This document shows positions 1 to 6,409 of a DNA stretch of 6,531 nucleotides, piece after piece. Positions within the stretch are counted from its first letter, which is position 1, and every line of letters starts with the position of its first letter. The position numbers and the translations under genes are program-made. The stretch is from Gammaproteobacteria bacterium. GTDB taxonomy: Bacteria > Pseudomonadota > Gammaproteobacteria > Pseudomonadales > Azotimanducaceae. The notes under the pieces were generated by a model, which saw nothing but the letters and a program-made list of their open reading frames with translations, was not told the origin of the DNA and searched no databases. The stretch is taken from NCBI GenBank assembly GCA_030432795.1, contig JAUILW010000189.1, positions 1-6,531 on the forward strand, written 5' to 3'.

Positions 1-985
1 GCTGCATGTCGCCTACCTGGTGCAGGCCCAGAATGCGTGGAAAATAACGACGCACGAGCAGATTGAACGGCACGATCTGGCCGTTGTGCGTGTGACCACA
101 CAACATCAGATGGGCACCCCAGGCCGCGGCGTCTTCGGCGCCGTCCGGACGGTGGTAGAGCAGGACGCGGAGTCTGTCGGGCAGCGCTGCGATCTCCGGC
201 AAACGCCTGGCTACCTGCGCTTTACTTTCGGCGTCATCGATGCCGACGAACTGGATGTCGTCGTGCACCACACTTGCGTTACGCAGCACGTCGACACCAA
301 GGTTTTTGAGGTTGGTGCAGATATCGTCCACGTCCACGTAGCGTTCGTGGTTGCCGATGATGAACAGGACCGGCATGTCGAGGGAGGCGAGCGGCGCCAG
401 ATCCGCGGCGGGGATTTCCTTGAAATCAACGATATCGCCGGTGAGTACCACGTAGTCGGGCGAAGCCGCCTGCAGCTGTTTCACCACGCGTTGCAGCTGG
501 CGTTGGTGCAGCGAGCCAATGTGCAGGTCGCTCACCTGTGCGATGGTCTTGGCGTTACGGGCCAGCCCGCTGGTGTGTATGTCTACCGTGCGCACGCGGA
601 TGTGCAATGCGTTCCAGCAAGCGTACAGCGCGGCGGCGCAGACCAGAGCCAGCAGCGCACTACCCGCCGTAGCGAACGGTAACGGCACGAAGACATTCGC
701 CAGCTCGAAGATGATGACCGGCGTCCAGGCCATGAAGCAGATACCGAGAAAGGTCAGGCTGTAGCGCGAGCAGGCGCGGGTGAGGCGGGAAGGGGCGAGC
801 TCGACCCAGATGCGGATCAGGATCGGCGCGCAGAAAATCACGGCCAGCGGCGTGGCAAGGTGCGCGTCAGGGAGCAGCAGATGCGCGATACGCGCCGCCG
901 GGTAGACCAGCAGCGCCACATACACGGTGAAAAATGCTGCGCCACCCAGAATCCAGCTGGCCCGCCGGGCCGCGCGGCTGCTCAC
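1..985 (-). CDS. Membrane-anchored metallophosphoesterase (calcineurin-like), C-terminus cut by window edge
   Basis: The visible 328 residues start at GTG 985-983 and stay open to the left edge, so the C-terminus is missing. About four hydrophobic segments come first (near residues 11-31, 43-64, 75-96, 105-124). A calcineurin-like phosphoesterase domain follows from about residue 147, with the family's metal-binding motifs in order: DLH (D153, H155), GDIVD (D184, D187), GNHE (N212, H213), YHRP (H278) and GHTHNGQ (H298, H300). Enzymes of this type use a two-metal centre to hydrolyse phosphoester or pyrophosphate bonds. An N-terminal membrane region before a YkuE/YaeI-like domain suggests a membrane-associated substrate, but that is inference. 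The start overlaps the stop of the upstream ManA-like gene as GTGA, indicating one operon and coupled translation. The fold is clear; the substrate is unknown. Confidence 0.9.
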   Translation of the reverse strand, partial: MSSRAARRASWILGGAAFFTVYVALLVYPAARIAHLLLPDAHLATPLAVIFCAPILIRIWVELAPSRLTRACSRYSLTFLGICFMAWTPVIIFELANVFVPLPFATAGSALLALVCAAALYACWNALHIRVRTVDIHTSGLARNAKTIAQVSDLHIGSLHQRQLQRVVKQLQAASPDYVVLTGDIVDFKEIPAADLAPLASLDMPVLFIIGNHERYVDVDDICTNLKNLGVDVLRNASVVHDDIQFVGIDDAESKAQVARRLPEIAALPDRLRVLLYHRPDGAEDAAAWGAHLMLCGHTHNGQIVPFNLLVRRYFPRILGLHQVGDMQ

Positions 986-1947
986 AATCCCGGCGCCGCC
1001 ACCAGACATTGCGCGCCTGATTCCGCGTGACATTGCAGCCCGCAGAGGGCAGCGCGGGGAACGAAACAGGCCTGCTCACCGGTAAGCGTCAGCGGGCCAA
1101 TCTGGGCGTTGCCGCCAATAGCCATACACACCGCATAGGGAACGTGCGGCGGTAGGGTGAAAGGGCCTGCGTCAGATGAGGCTCGCCACACGTTGAAGTC
1201 TTCGAAACGGGCAATTCTCCTGATGCCCTGCTGCACGGCCTCGAACTGCGGCGCTGCCGGCGGGTCCAGGTGCATGCGGGCGATGGCGCGTTCGCTGTCC
1301 CAGTGGTTCTGGGTCTGCACCTGTTGTGCGAAAGAGACGATCAGGCGTTCGTAGGTCTGCGTCTGAAACTCCACCACGCGCACGCCGTGCTGCAACGCGT
1401 GCGGCGTCCAGGTAGGTACGCAGATCACTTCGCCCACCTCGAGCTCGCGCAGGTGGGTGAAGCCGTTCATGTCATGGCGCAGGGCCTGCTCCTCGGCGTG
1501 CAGATCCTCGCCCCGCTCGTCGATGCGCCGCCGTACGGATTCGTACGCGCGCACGGCGTGCAGGTAGGCGGTTCGGAAGTCCGCGTCGGAGGCATACTGC
1601 CGGCGCTTGTCCTGATCCATGCCGAAGCGGATGGCACCCCCGGATGCGCCGTGGATGGCGGTGACGATGTATACCTCGCGCTTCTCTTCGTGCACCTCGA
1701 AGTAAAGGTCGCCCATCACCTCCTCAGGCTTCGGGTCGAGGATCTTGAGCAGCAGCACAGGCTGGTTTGCGCAAGTGGCCGAAGGGTCTACCTCAAGGTA
1801 CGCAGACAATGGCACGCGCTCTCCACCTGGGGTGAGCACGCGGCTTTGTCCACGCGCCTCCATGCCGGTGAACCAGATCTCCCGGCCCCAGGGCTTGGCA
1901 ATGTCCACGCTTTCCAGGCGTGCCGGCTGTGTCAGGTCGATGTTCAC
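982..1947 (-). CDS. Type I phosphomannose isomerase (ManA)-like cupin protein
   Basis: A protein of 321 residues from the GTG at 1947, or 348 from a TTG at 2028. GTG is preferred: a GGAA stretch lies about 9 bases before it, and the TTG start would run into the divergent repair gene. In 348-residue numbering it has the KPWG motif (45-48), a VLLLKILD strand (91-98), EVHEEKREVYIV (111-122) and VPTWTPHAL (204-212), ending in a second small cupin-like domain from about 280. In type I phosphomannose isomerases (zinc enzymes interconverting mannose-6-P and fructose-6-P) the ligands come from QVH, a later Glu and the His of TPHA. Here the matching residues are E111/H113, E118 and H210, so Gln is replaced by Glu and the stretch between the first sites is very short. 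It may be an isomerase-like enzyme with a different sugar substrate. It precedes and overlaps the phosphoesterase gene. Confidence 0.72.
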   Translation of the reverse strand: MNIDLTQPARLESVDIAKPWGREIWFTGMEARGQSRVLTPGGERVPLSAYLEVDPSATCANQPVLLLKILDPKPEEVMGDLYFEVHEEKREVYIVTAIHGASGGAIRFGMDQDKRRQYASDADFRTAYLHAVRAYESVRRRIDERGEDLHAEEQALRHDMNGFTHLRELEVGEVICVPTWTPHALQHGVRVVEFQTQTYERLIVSFAQQVQTQNHWDSERAIARMHLDPPAAPQFEAVQQGIRRIARFEDFNVWRASSDAGPFTLPPHVPYAVCMAIGGNAQIGPLTLTGEQACFVPRAALCGLQCHAESGAQCLVAAPGL

Positions 1948-2016
1948 GCAGTCATTTTCCGATATGTGTCCGAATCCGGCCAGCACACCGTTGGGTGCGT
2001 GGCGTACATTAACGGT
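1948..2016. promoter_or_regulatory. Divergent intergenic region between the ManA-like gene and the alkylation-repair operon
   Basis: These 69 bases separate two outward-facing start codons and must hold promoters for both operons, unless the leftward gene uses its alternative TTG. No convincing sigma-70 pair is visible. The best rightward candidate is TACATT at 2005-2010 with a poor -35, which would put transcription start almost on the ATG at 2017. No clear Shine-Dalgarno precedes that ATG. An Ada-type activator site would be expected if the first repair gene is autoactivated, but no exact AAT-N6-GCAA box is seen. Confidence 0.4.
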
Positions 2017-3429
2017 ATGGAAACGCAACCGCTGCCGCCGCCGGAAGTCTGCGAGCGCGCCTACAAGGCGCGGGACCCTCGCTTCGATGGGCGTTTTTTC
2101 GTCGGCGTGCTGACCACAGGCATCTTCTGCCGCCCGATCTGCCCGGTGCGCTCACCGGCTGTGGAGAATGTCCGTTTTTTTGTTACGGCAGCCGCGGCGC
2201 AGGATGCCGGCTACCGGCCATGCAGGCGCTGCAAGCCGGAAACCGCGCGACGTCTGCCGGAGTGGAGCGTGGGCAGCGAAACCGTGGTGCGGGCGTTGCG
2301 GTTGATCGATGCAGGCTTTCTGAACGAGCACGACACCGAAGCGCTGGCCGCGGCGCTTGGCATCAGCGGCCGACAGCTCGCTCGGCTGTTCCGTCAACAC
2401 CTGGATACCACGCCCCTGAGCCTTGCGCGTATGCAGCGCCTGCAGCTTGCCCGTCGGCTCATGGACGGCTCCACCCTCAAGCTCAGCGACGTTGCGGAGC
2501 ATGCGGGGTTTGGCAGCGTGCGTCGGTTCAACGACGAGTTCCGCCGTGTGTTCAAAGCACCCCCCAGTGCCATACGAGGCAGGGCGGTTGTTGGTGGGCC
2601 GGAGATAACGCTGACGCTGCCGCTGCGACCGCCTTACAACGTCGAGTGGGTGACGACGTTTCTCGCCAAGCGCGCGCTGCCTGGCGTGGAAGAGGTGGTC
2701 GACGGCACCTACCGGCGCGCGGTGCCGTTGCAGAACGGCGGCGTGGGCTGGCTGAGCGCGGACTTCGAGGGCGACTCCTTGCGACTGTCGCTGCCCGCCG
2801 ACACCGCAGAACCTGCCAGTAGCCTGCTACCGCGGGTGCGCCGGGTGTTCGATCTGGATGCGGACGGTGCCGTGATCCAGGGGCACCTGCAGGCGGACCC
2901 TTGCCTCGGGTTGTGGGCCGAGCGCTGCCCGGGTATCCGCGTGCCGGGCGCCTGGGACGGCTTCGAGACCGCCGTGAGAGCGGTGCTTGGCCAGCAGGTT
3001 AGTGTAGAGCGGGCGCGCCGTCTGGCGGTGGAGATGGTTTCCCGCTACGGCGGTGGCGCCTTTCCCGACCCGCAGGCGCTGGCCGACGCCGATGTGGCGG
3101 AGATCGGCATGCCTGGCGCTCGAGGAGCGGCCGTGCGGGCGCTGGCGCAGGCGGTTCTCGACGGGAGTCTGGTGCTCGATGAGTGTCAGGACCACCAAGC
3201 CCTTACGCAGGGGCTCTGCGCTCTGCGAGGTATCGGCCCGTGGACGGCGGGATACATCGCCATGCGGGTAGTGAAGCATCCTGATGCGTTCCTGCCGGAG
3301 GATTGGGTGGTAAAGAAAGTGCTTGATGCCACGCCCCGGCAGGCAGAGGAACACTCGCTTTCCTGGCGCCCATGGCGCGCTTACGCCTTGATGCTCATCT
3401 GGTGGGCGTCGCAGAACGGAGAACGCTGA
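2017..3429 (+). CDS. alkA: Fused Ada-type methyl sensor / AraC-type regulator / AlkA DNA-3-methyladenine glycosylase
   Basis: A 470-residue multidomain alkylation-response protein. Residues 10-75 are an Ada N-terminal zinc domain with Cys38, Cys42, Cys69 and Cys72, matching E. coli Ada numbering exactly and supporting the ATG at 2017; Cys38 would accept methyl groups from DNA phosphotriesters. Residues about 90-187 are an AraC-type helix-turn-helix region. Residues about 193-310 resemble the AlkA N-terminal domain, and about 320-470 form the HhH-GPD glycosylase domain. That domain has the hairpin LRGIGPWTAGY (403-413) and catalytic Asp429 in FLPEDWVVKK, equivalent to Asp238 of E. coli AlkA. 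It should excise 3-methyladenine and related bases, and probably activates transcription when methylated. Such fusions occur in other proteobacteria. Its stop overlaps the start of ogt. The open frame extends upstream to 1270, but that part is antisense to the ManA-like gene and is not coding. Confidence 0.94.
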   Translation: METQPLPPPEVCERAYKARDPRFDGRFFVGVLTTGIFCRPICPVRSPAVENVRFFVTAAAAQDAGYRPCRRCKPETARRLPEWSVGSETVVRALRLIDAGFLNEHDTEALAAALGISGRQLARLFRQHLDTTPLSLARMQRLQLARRLMDGSTLKLSDVAEHAGFGSVRRFNDEFRRVFKAPPSAIRGRAVVGGPEITLTLPLRPPYNVEWVTTFLAKRALPGVEEVVDGTYRRAVPLQNGGVGWLSADFEGDSLRLSLPADTAEPASSLLPRVRRVFDLDADGAVIQGHLQADPCLGLWAERCPGIRVPGAWDGFETAVRAVLGQQVSVERARRLAVEMVSRYGGGAFPDPQALADADVAEIGMPGARGAAVRALAQAVLDGSLVLDECQDHQALTQGLCALRGIGPWTAGYIAMRVVKHPDAFLPEDWVVKKVLDATPRQAEEHSLSWRPWRAYALMLIWWASQNGER

Positions 3430-3911
3430 TGCGCTACAGATACCTGGATTCACCCATTGGTTCACTCATGCTGGCCGGCGAAGCCGACTTGCTGCAGATC
3501 ATCGGCTTTCCCGAAGGTGGCAAAGCCCGGCGGGCGGCGGCTGACTGGCGCCACGATGCGGATGCCTTCGATGCGGCAGCAGTTCAGCTCGATGAGTACT
3601 TTCGCGGCACCCGGCAAACCTTCGATGTGGCTTTGAACCTCGTGGGAACGGACTTTCAGCGGCAGGTATGGACTGCGCTGCGCGACATCCCTTATGGCGA
3701 GACGCGCAGCTACAAGGAGATTGCCGAGGCCATCGATCGGCCGAAAGCCATGCGCGCCGTGGGCGCCGCAAACGGCAGCAACCCCATTCCCATCATCGTG
3801 CCCTGCCATCGGGTCATCGGCGCATCCGGCAAGCTCACCGGCTTTGGCGGAGGCCTGCCGACGAAGGCCTATCTGCTGGATCTGGAGCAAGGGCGAGAAG
3901 CGTTATTTTGA
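3429..3911 (+). CDS. ogt: Methylated-DNA--[protein]-cysteine S-methyltransferase
   Basis: A 160-residue suicide repair protein that moves the alkyl group from O6-alkylguanine (and O4-alkylthymine) in DNA onto its own cysteine. The acceptor is Cys126 in IVPCHRVIG, preceded by the conserved RAVGAANGSNPIPI stretch containing the Arg finger (R109), which flips out the damaged base. An N-terminal RNase H-like domain covers about residues 1-70. The length fits a stand-alone Ogt, and no Ada sensor domain is attached; that domain sits on the upstream gene. The ATG at 3429 shares one base with the upstream stop (TGATG), so the two are almost certainly co-transcribed and translationally coupled. An in-frame start at 3372 lies inside the upstream gene and would add 19 unrelated residues, so it is rejected. 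No terminator-like hairpin follows. Confidence 0.95.
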   Translation: MRYRYLDSPIGSLMLAGEADLLQIIGFPEGGKARRAAADWRHDADAFDAAAVQLDEYFRGTRQTFDVALNLVGTDFQRQVWTALRDIPYGETRSYKEIAEAIDRPKAMRAVGAANGSNPIPIIVPCHRVIGASGKLTGFGGGLPTKAYLLDLEQGREALF

Positions 3912-3927
3912 GTAACCGATCAGTTAC
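3912..3927. promoter_or_regulatory. Palindromic operator candidate 1 (GTAAC-N6-GTTAC)
   Basis: A 16-base inverted repeat with GTAAC at 3912-3916 and GTTAC at 3923-3927 around CGATCA. With the inner GATC it is symmetric except for one base pair. It starts directly after the ogt stop and is the first of a series of like-shaped sites before the TetR-family gene. Binding by that regulator is inferred from position and symmetry. Confidence 0.6.
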
Positions 3928-3963
3928 ATGGCAAATCATTGCAGGTATATCAAAGGGTTATTA

Positions 3964-3983
3964 GTAACTAACTAGATAGTTAC
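3964..3983. promoter_or_regulatory. Palindromic operator candidate 2 (GTAACTA-N6-TAGTTAC, with a nested site)
   Basis: The longest palindrome in the gap, with perfect 7-base arms GTAACTA (3964-3970) and TAGTTAC (3977-3983). It also contains CTAAC-N6-GTTAC (3968-3983), which has the spacing of the outer sites. The tandem TAACTAAC (3965-3972) creates two registers. GTTA at 3957-3960 and TTAG at 3984-3987 extend the symmetry-rich zone. A TTGCAG at 3939-3944 lies 17 bases before TAGTAA (3962-3967), a weak possible promoter whose -10 would sit in this site. Confidence 0.65.
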
Positions 3984-4000
3984 TTAGTTCTGGTGCGCAC

Positions 4001-4016
4001 GTAACTAAACGGTTAC
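4001..4016. promoter_or_regulatory. Palindromic operator candidate 3 (GTAAC-N6-GTTAC)
   Basis: Same arms and spacing as candidate 1: GTAAC at 4001-4005 and GTTAC at 4012-4016, separated by TAAACG. It ends nine bases before the ATG of the TetR-family gene, where a bound repressor would cover the transcription start or the 5' leader. No clear Shine-Dalgarno lies between it and the ATG. Confidence 0.62.
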
Positions 4017-4025
4017 TATCCGCGC

Positions 4026-4535
4026 ATGGATCAGCCGTCCGACAGCCAGCAGCGACTCATCGACGCCGCCGCTGAAATCTTCGCCCAACAGGGCTATCAC
4101 GGTGCCGGGGTAGACCGCATTGCTGAGCGTGCTGGTGTGAACAAACGAATGATCTACCACTACTTCGGCGATAAAGCCGGCCTGTTGCGGGCGGTCGTTG
4201 CGGAGCGGTTGTCTACCTGGGATGGTGGTGCGCTAACCCCGCAAGCTGCGCTGCTGCTGCTGGCGGAGGCGGAGTACCTGCGCAGTGGTGGTGAGGTGGT
4301 CGCGGCAAGCGCCCGTCGCGCGGCGCTGGCCGAGCGTTGGGGTGGCGTGCATGCCGGGGTAGTCATGGCGACCCTTGGCAGCCGACTGCTGCCGCTGTTG
4401 CTGCCGCACCTCAAGGAGCTTTTGGAGGTTGGCGAGATGCCCGAAGATCTGCCGGAACAGGTGCGCGCGGCGCTTCTGCGCTCGGCGCAGAAGCGTCGGG
4501 TGACTCTGAAAGCCGACTCACTGCCGGGCAGGTAA
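4026..4535 (+). CDS. Short TetR/AcrR-family transcriptional regulator
   Basis: A 169-residue protein. Residues about 8-55 are a typical TetR N-terminal DNA-binding domain: a first helix LIDAAAEIFAQQGYHG, then the helix-turn-helix VDRIAERAGVNKRMIYHYFGDK (about 29-50) with the family's YHYF signature. The remaining 110 residues are mostly helical and rich in Leu and Ala, with no recognisable ligand-binding subfamily. At 169 residues it is shorter than the usual 190-220. Members normally dimerise and repress until a small molecule binds. The three palindromes just upstream point to autorepression. The gene is separated from ogt by 114 bases, carries no adjacent efflux or enzyme gene on its own strand, and ends 11 bases from the convergent aroA stop. 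The family call is secure; ligand and other targets are unknown. Confidence 0.9.
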   Translation: MDQPSDSQQRLIDAAAEIFAQQGYHGAGVDRIAERAGVNKRMIYHYFGDKAGLLRAVVAERLSTWDGGALTPQAALLLLAEAEYLRSGGEVVAASARRAALAERWGGVHAGVVMATLGSRLLPLLLPHLKELLEVGEMPEDLPEQVRAALLRSAQKRRVTLKADSLPGR

Positions 4536-4546
4536 AGGGCTCCGGC

Positions 4547-5833
4547 TCACGCGGCCAGGCGCGCAAACACCTCGAAGTAGTCCGGAAAGGTCTTGCCTAC
4601 GCACGCCGGGTCACGAATTGTGACCGGCACGCCACCTAGCGCTGCCAGCGAAAAGCACATGGCCATGCGGTGGTCGCCATAGGTATCGATCTCCGCGCTT
4701 CGCAGTTGTTCCGGCGGCGTCACACGCAAGCTGTCCGCGCCTTCTTCCACTGTTGCACCCAGCTTTCGCAGCTCTGTCGCCATGGCGCTGAGACGATCGG
4801 TTTCCTTTACGCGCCAGTTGGCGATATTGCGGATGCTGGTGGTGCCCTCGGCGAATAGTGCCAGCACAGCAACCGTCATGGCGGCGTCGGGAATGTGGTT
4901 CAGATCCACATCGATGCCCCGCAGCGGTGCCGGCCCCACGCTGATAGAGCTGTCCAGCACGCTCACGTGTGCGCCCATCTGTTTGAGCACTTCGATGAAG
5001 CGCACGTCGCCCTGCACGCTTTGCGCACCGATGCCGCGCACGGTGATGCCGCCGCCGCGGATCGCTCCCGCAGCGAGAAAATAGGAGGCCGAAGAAGCGT
5101 CGCCTTCCACCAGAAAACGCCCCGGAGATGTGTAAGGCGTGGGTTCGATGCGGAAGTCATCGTAATCGCGGTGCTGCACCTCCACGCCGAAGCGAGCCAT
5201 CAGCGACAGCGTGATGTCGATGTACGGCTTCGACGTGAGTTCGGTTGTCAGGTGCACGCGTACGGGCGCACGCGCCATTGGTGCGGCCATGAGCAGCGAG
5301 GTCAGAAACTGGCTGGATACGTCGCCGCGGATGCGGGTTTCTCCGCCCGCAAGCCCGTTGGCCTCGATGCGGATCGGTGGGAAGCCGGTGTTTCGCAGGT
5401 AGCTGATGTTCGCGCCCAGTGGCAGCAGCGCATCCACGAGATCGCCCACAGGACGCTCGCGCATGCGTTCGATACCGTCCAGCACGAACGTGCCGTAACC
5501 CGTACACAAGGCAGCGGCCAGCGGGCGGTATGCCGTGCCGGCCAACCCCAGGTTCAGCGCCAGATCCACAGACGTCTCTCGGCACAGGGCGCCACCGCGG
5601 CCCTGAACAAGGTCGATGTTGCCGTGGCGTTCCACCTGCACGCCGAGGGCGCCCAGGGCCTGGCGCATGACTTGCGTATCTTCGCTGTCGAGCAGGTTGG
5701 TGAGCTCCGTGGTGCCGGTAGCCTGGGCTGCCAGCAGCAGGGCGCGGTTGGAAATGCTCTTTGAGCCGGGCAACGCGACCTCGCCGGACAGGTGGTGCAC
5801 CGGATTCAGTACGAGTCGATCGGGTGTCGTCAT
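4547..5833 (-). CDS. aroA: 3-phosphoshikimate 1-carboxyvinyltransferase (EPSP synthase, class I)
   Basis: A 428-residue stand-alone enzyme for the sixth shikimate-pathway step, joining phosphoenolpyruvate to shikimate-3-phosphate in the cytoplasm. It resembles E. coli AroA along its length with a constant +3 offset. Visible active-site residues are K25 in LPGSKSISNR (E. coli K22), R127 in RMRERPVG (R124), Q175 in SSQFLTSLLM (Q171), D316 in NHIPDAAMT (D313), the NWRVKETDRL loop, YGDHRMAM and K414 in GKTFPDYF (K411). The motif usually reading LGNAGTA reads LGLAGTAYRP here, putting Leu97 at E. coli Asn94. Gly99 and Thr100 (E. coli G96, T97) are kept, so it is class I in form. The start is an ATG 21 bases after syd with no strong ribosome-binding site; TAGAAT on the minus strand (5846-5841) is -10-like but lacks a -35. 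It is not next to cmk/rpsA or fused to tyrA, as aroA often is. Confidence 0.97.
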   Translation of the reverse strand: MTTPDRLVLNPVHHLSGEVALPGSKSISNRALLLAAQATGTTELTNLLDSEDTQVMRQALGALGVQVERHGNIDLVQGRGGALCRETSVDLALNLGLAGTAYRPLAAALCTGYGTFVLDGIERMRERPVGDLVDALLPLGANISYLRNTGFPPIRIEANGLAGGETRIRGDVSSQFLTSLLMAAPMARAPVRVHLTTELTSKPYIDITLSLMARFGVEVQHRDYDDFRIEPTPYTSPGRFLVEGDASSASYFLAAGAIRGGGITVRGIGAQSVQGDVRFIEVLKQMGAHVSVLDSSISVGPAPLRGIDVDLNHIPDAAMTVAVLALFAEGTTSIRNIANWRVKETDRLSAMATELRKLGATVEEGADSLRVTPPEQLRSAEIDTYGDHRMAMCFSLAALGGVPVTIRDPACVGKTFPDYFEVFARLAA

Positions 5834-5854
5834 GCGGCGGATTCTATCACCGTG

Positions 5855-6409
5855 TCACACCGCCGGCGGCATGGGCGCGAGGGACTCCAGAAAGTAGGTC
5901 AGGCTCGGCGCCACCGTGCGCACGGGCTTGCGGCCGGGCAGTTCGAGTTGCACCTCGCCTGTGTCGTTGCGCACCGCCAGAAAATAATCCGAGTCTTCGC
6001 TGGTGGTGGCAAAGAACACGCTGAAAGGGCTCTTGCTCTGCCGCTGGGCCAGAGCGTGGCCCAGCAGGTTCTCGGTGAGGCGGTGCACATCGTCTTCGTT
6101 CCAGAGGAACATCAGATGTACCGGGCCATCCGGAGCGGTCGCCTGCATACCAGCAGCCCAGTAGCGGCCGAAGTAGGCCTTGATGTCCGGGTGTACATCG
6201 ACCTCAAGCGCCCGCTCAACGCCGGCGAAGTCCTCCGCCTGCGTGCGGCGCACCGCCTGCCAGCGAATGTGTTCGGTGCCGTTTGTATGCTGGTAGGGCA
6301 CACCAATCTCGCATTCGGACGGCCACTCGGGATCGTGCTCGCAGTGCAGATATTCGGCGGACTTGGTGTAGTGCTCAACGAATTCGTCGAGCACCTCCAC
6401 AACGCTCAA
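5855..6409 (-). CDS. syd: SecY-interacting protein Syd
   Basis: A 184-residue protein close to the E. coli Syd length (181). It matches the family over its length, most clearly in WNEDDVHRLTENLLGHALAQ (103-122), the following SPFSVFFATT strand, and NDTGEVQLELPGRKP (148-162) before the C-terminal helix. Syd is a soluble, membrane-peripheral protein that binds SecY and is proposed to help remove or check faulty SecYEG translocons. It has no signal peptide or membrane segment, as expected. The start is a TTG at 6409 overlapping the upstream gene's stop as TTGA; this gives an N-terminus within two residues of E. coli Syd. GTG codons at 6400 and 6394 are alternatives, without a better ribosome-binding site. 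It probably shares a transcript with aroA downstream. Confidence 0.92.
   Translation of the reverse strand: MSVVEVLDEFVEHYTKSAEYLHCEHDPEWPSECEIGVPYQHTNGTEHIRWQAVRRTQAEDFAGVERALEVDVHPDIKAYFGRYWAAGMQATAPDGPVHLMFLWNEDDVHRLTENLLGHALAQRQSKSPFSVFFATTSEDSDYFLAVRNDTGEVQLELPGRKPVRTVAPSLTYFLESLAPMPPAV

Noticed and set aside
20..682. Plus-strand open frame of 220 codons at the left edge
   Set aside because: The opposite strand encodes a metallophosphoesterase with all expected metal-binding motifs, so this is its antisense shadow.
1973..1986. Possible Ada box before alkA
   Set aside because: The gap between AAT and the GCA element is 7 rather than 6 bases and the last base differs; such a match is expected by chance.
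1270..2016. Upstream extension of the alkA frame (249 more codons)
   Set aside because: It is antisense to the ManA-like gene, has no domain, and the ATG at 2017 places the four zinc cysteines at the same numbers as in E. coli Ada.
4536..4546. Possible bidirectional terminator between the tetR-type gene and aroA
   Set aside because: The 11-base gap and its flanks show no stable stem followed by a T-run.
4337..4639. Frameshift hidden at the 3' end of the TetR-family gene, which might explain its short length
   Set aside because: The alternative frame gives no regulator-like helices, the annotated frame keeps a plausible helical composition to its stop, and aroA leaves no room for a longer protein.
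4895..5764. Long open frame on the plus strand (289 codons) opposite aroA
   Set aside because: It lies wholly antisense to a clearly identified EPSP synthase. Its translation is rich in His, Arg and Gln with no recognisable motif, as expected of an antisense frame in GC-rich DNA.
5841..5846. TAGAAT as a dedicated aroA promoter -10 on the minus strand
   Set aside because: The matching -35 position is CCGCCG, and transcription would start almost on the start codon. Co-transcription with syd is simpler.
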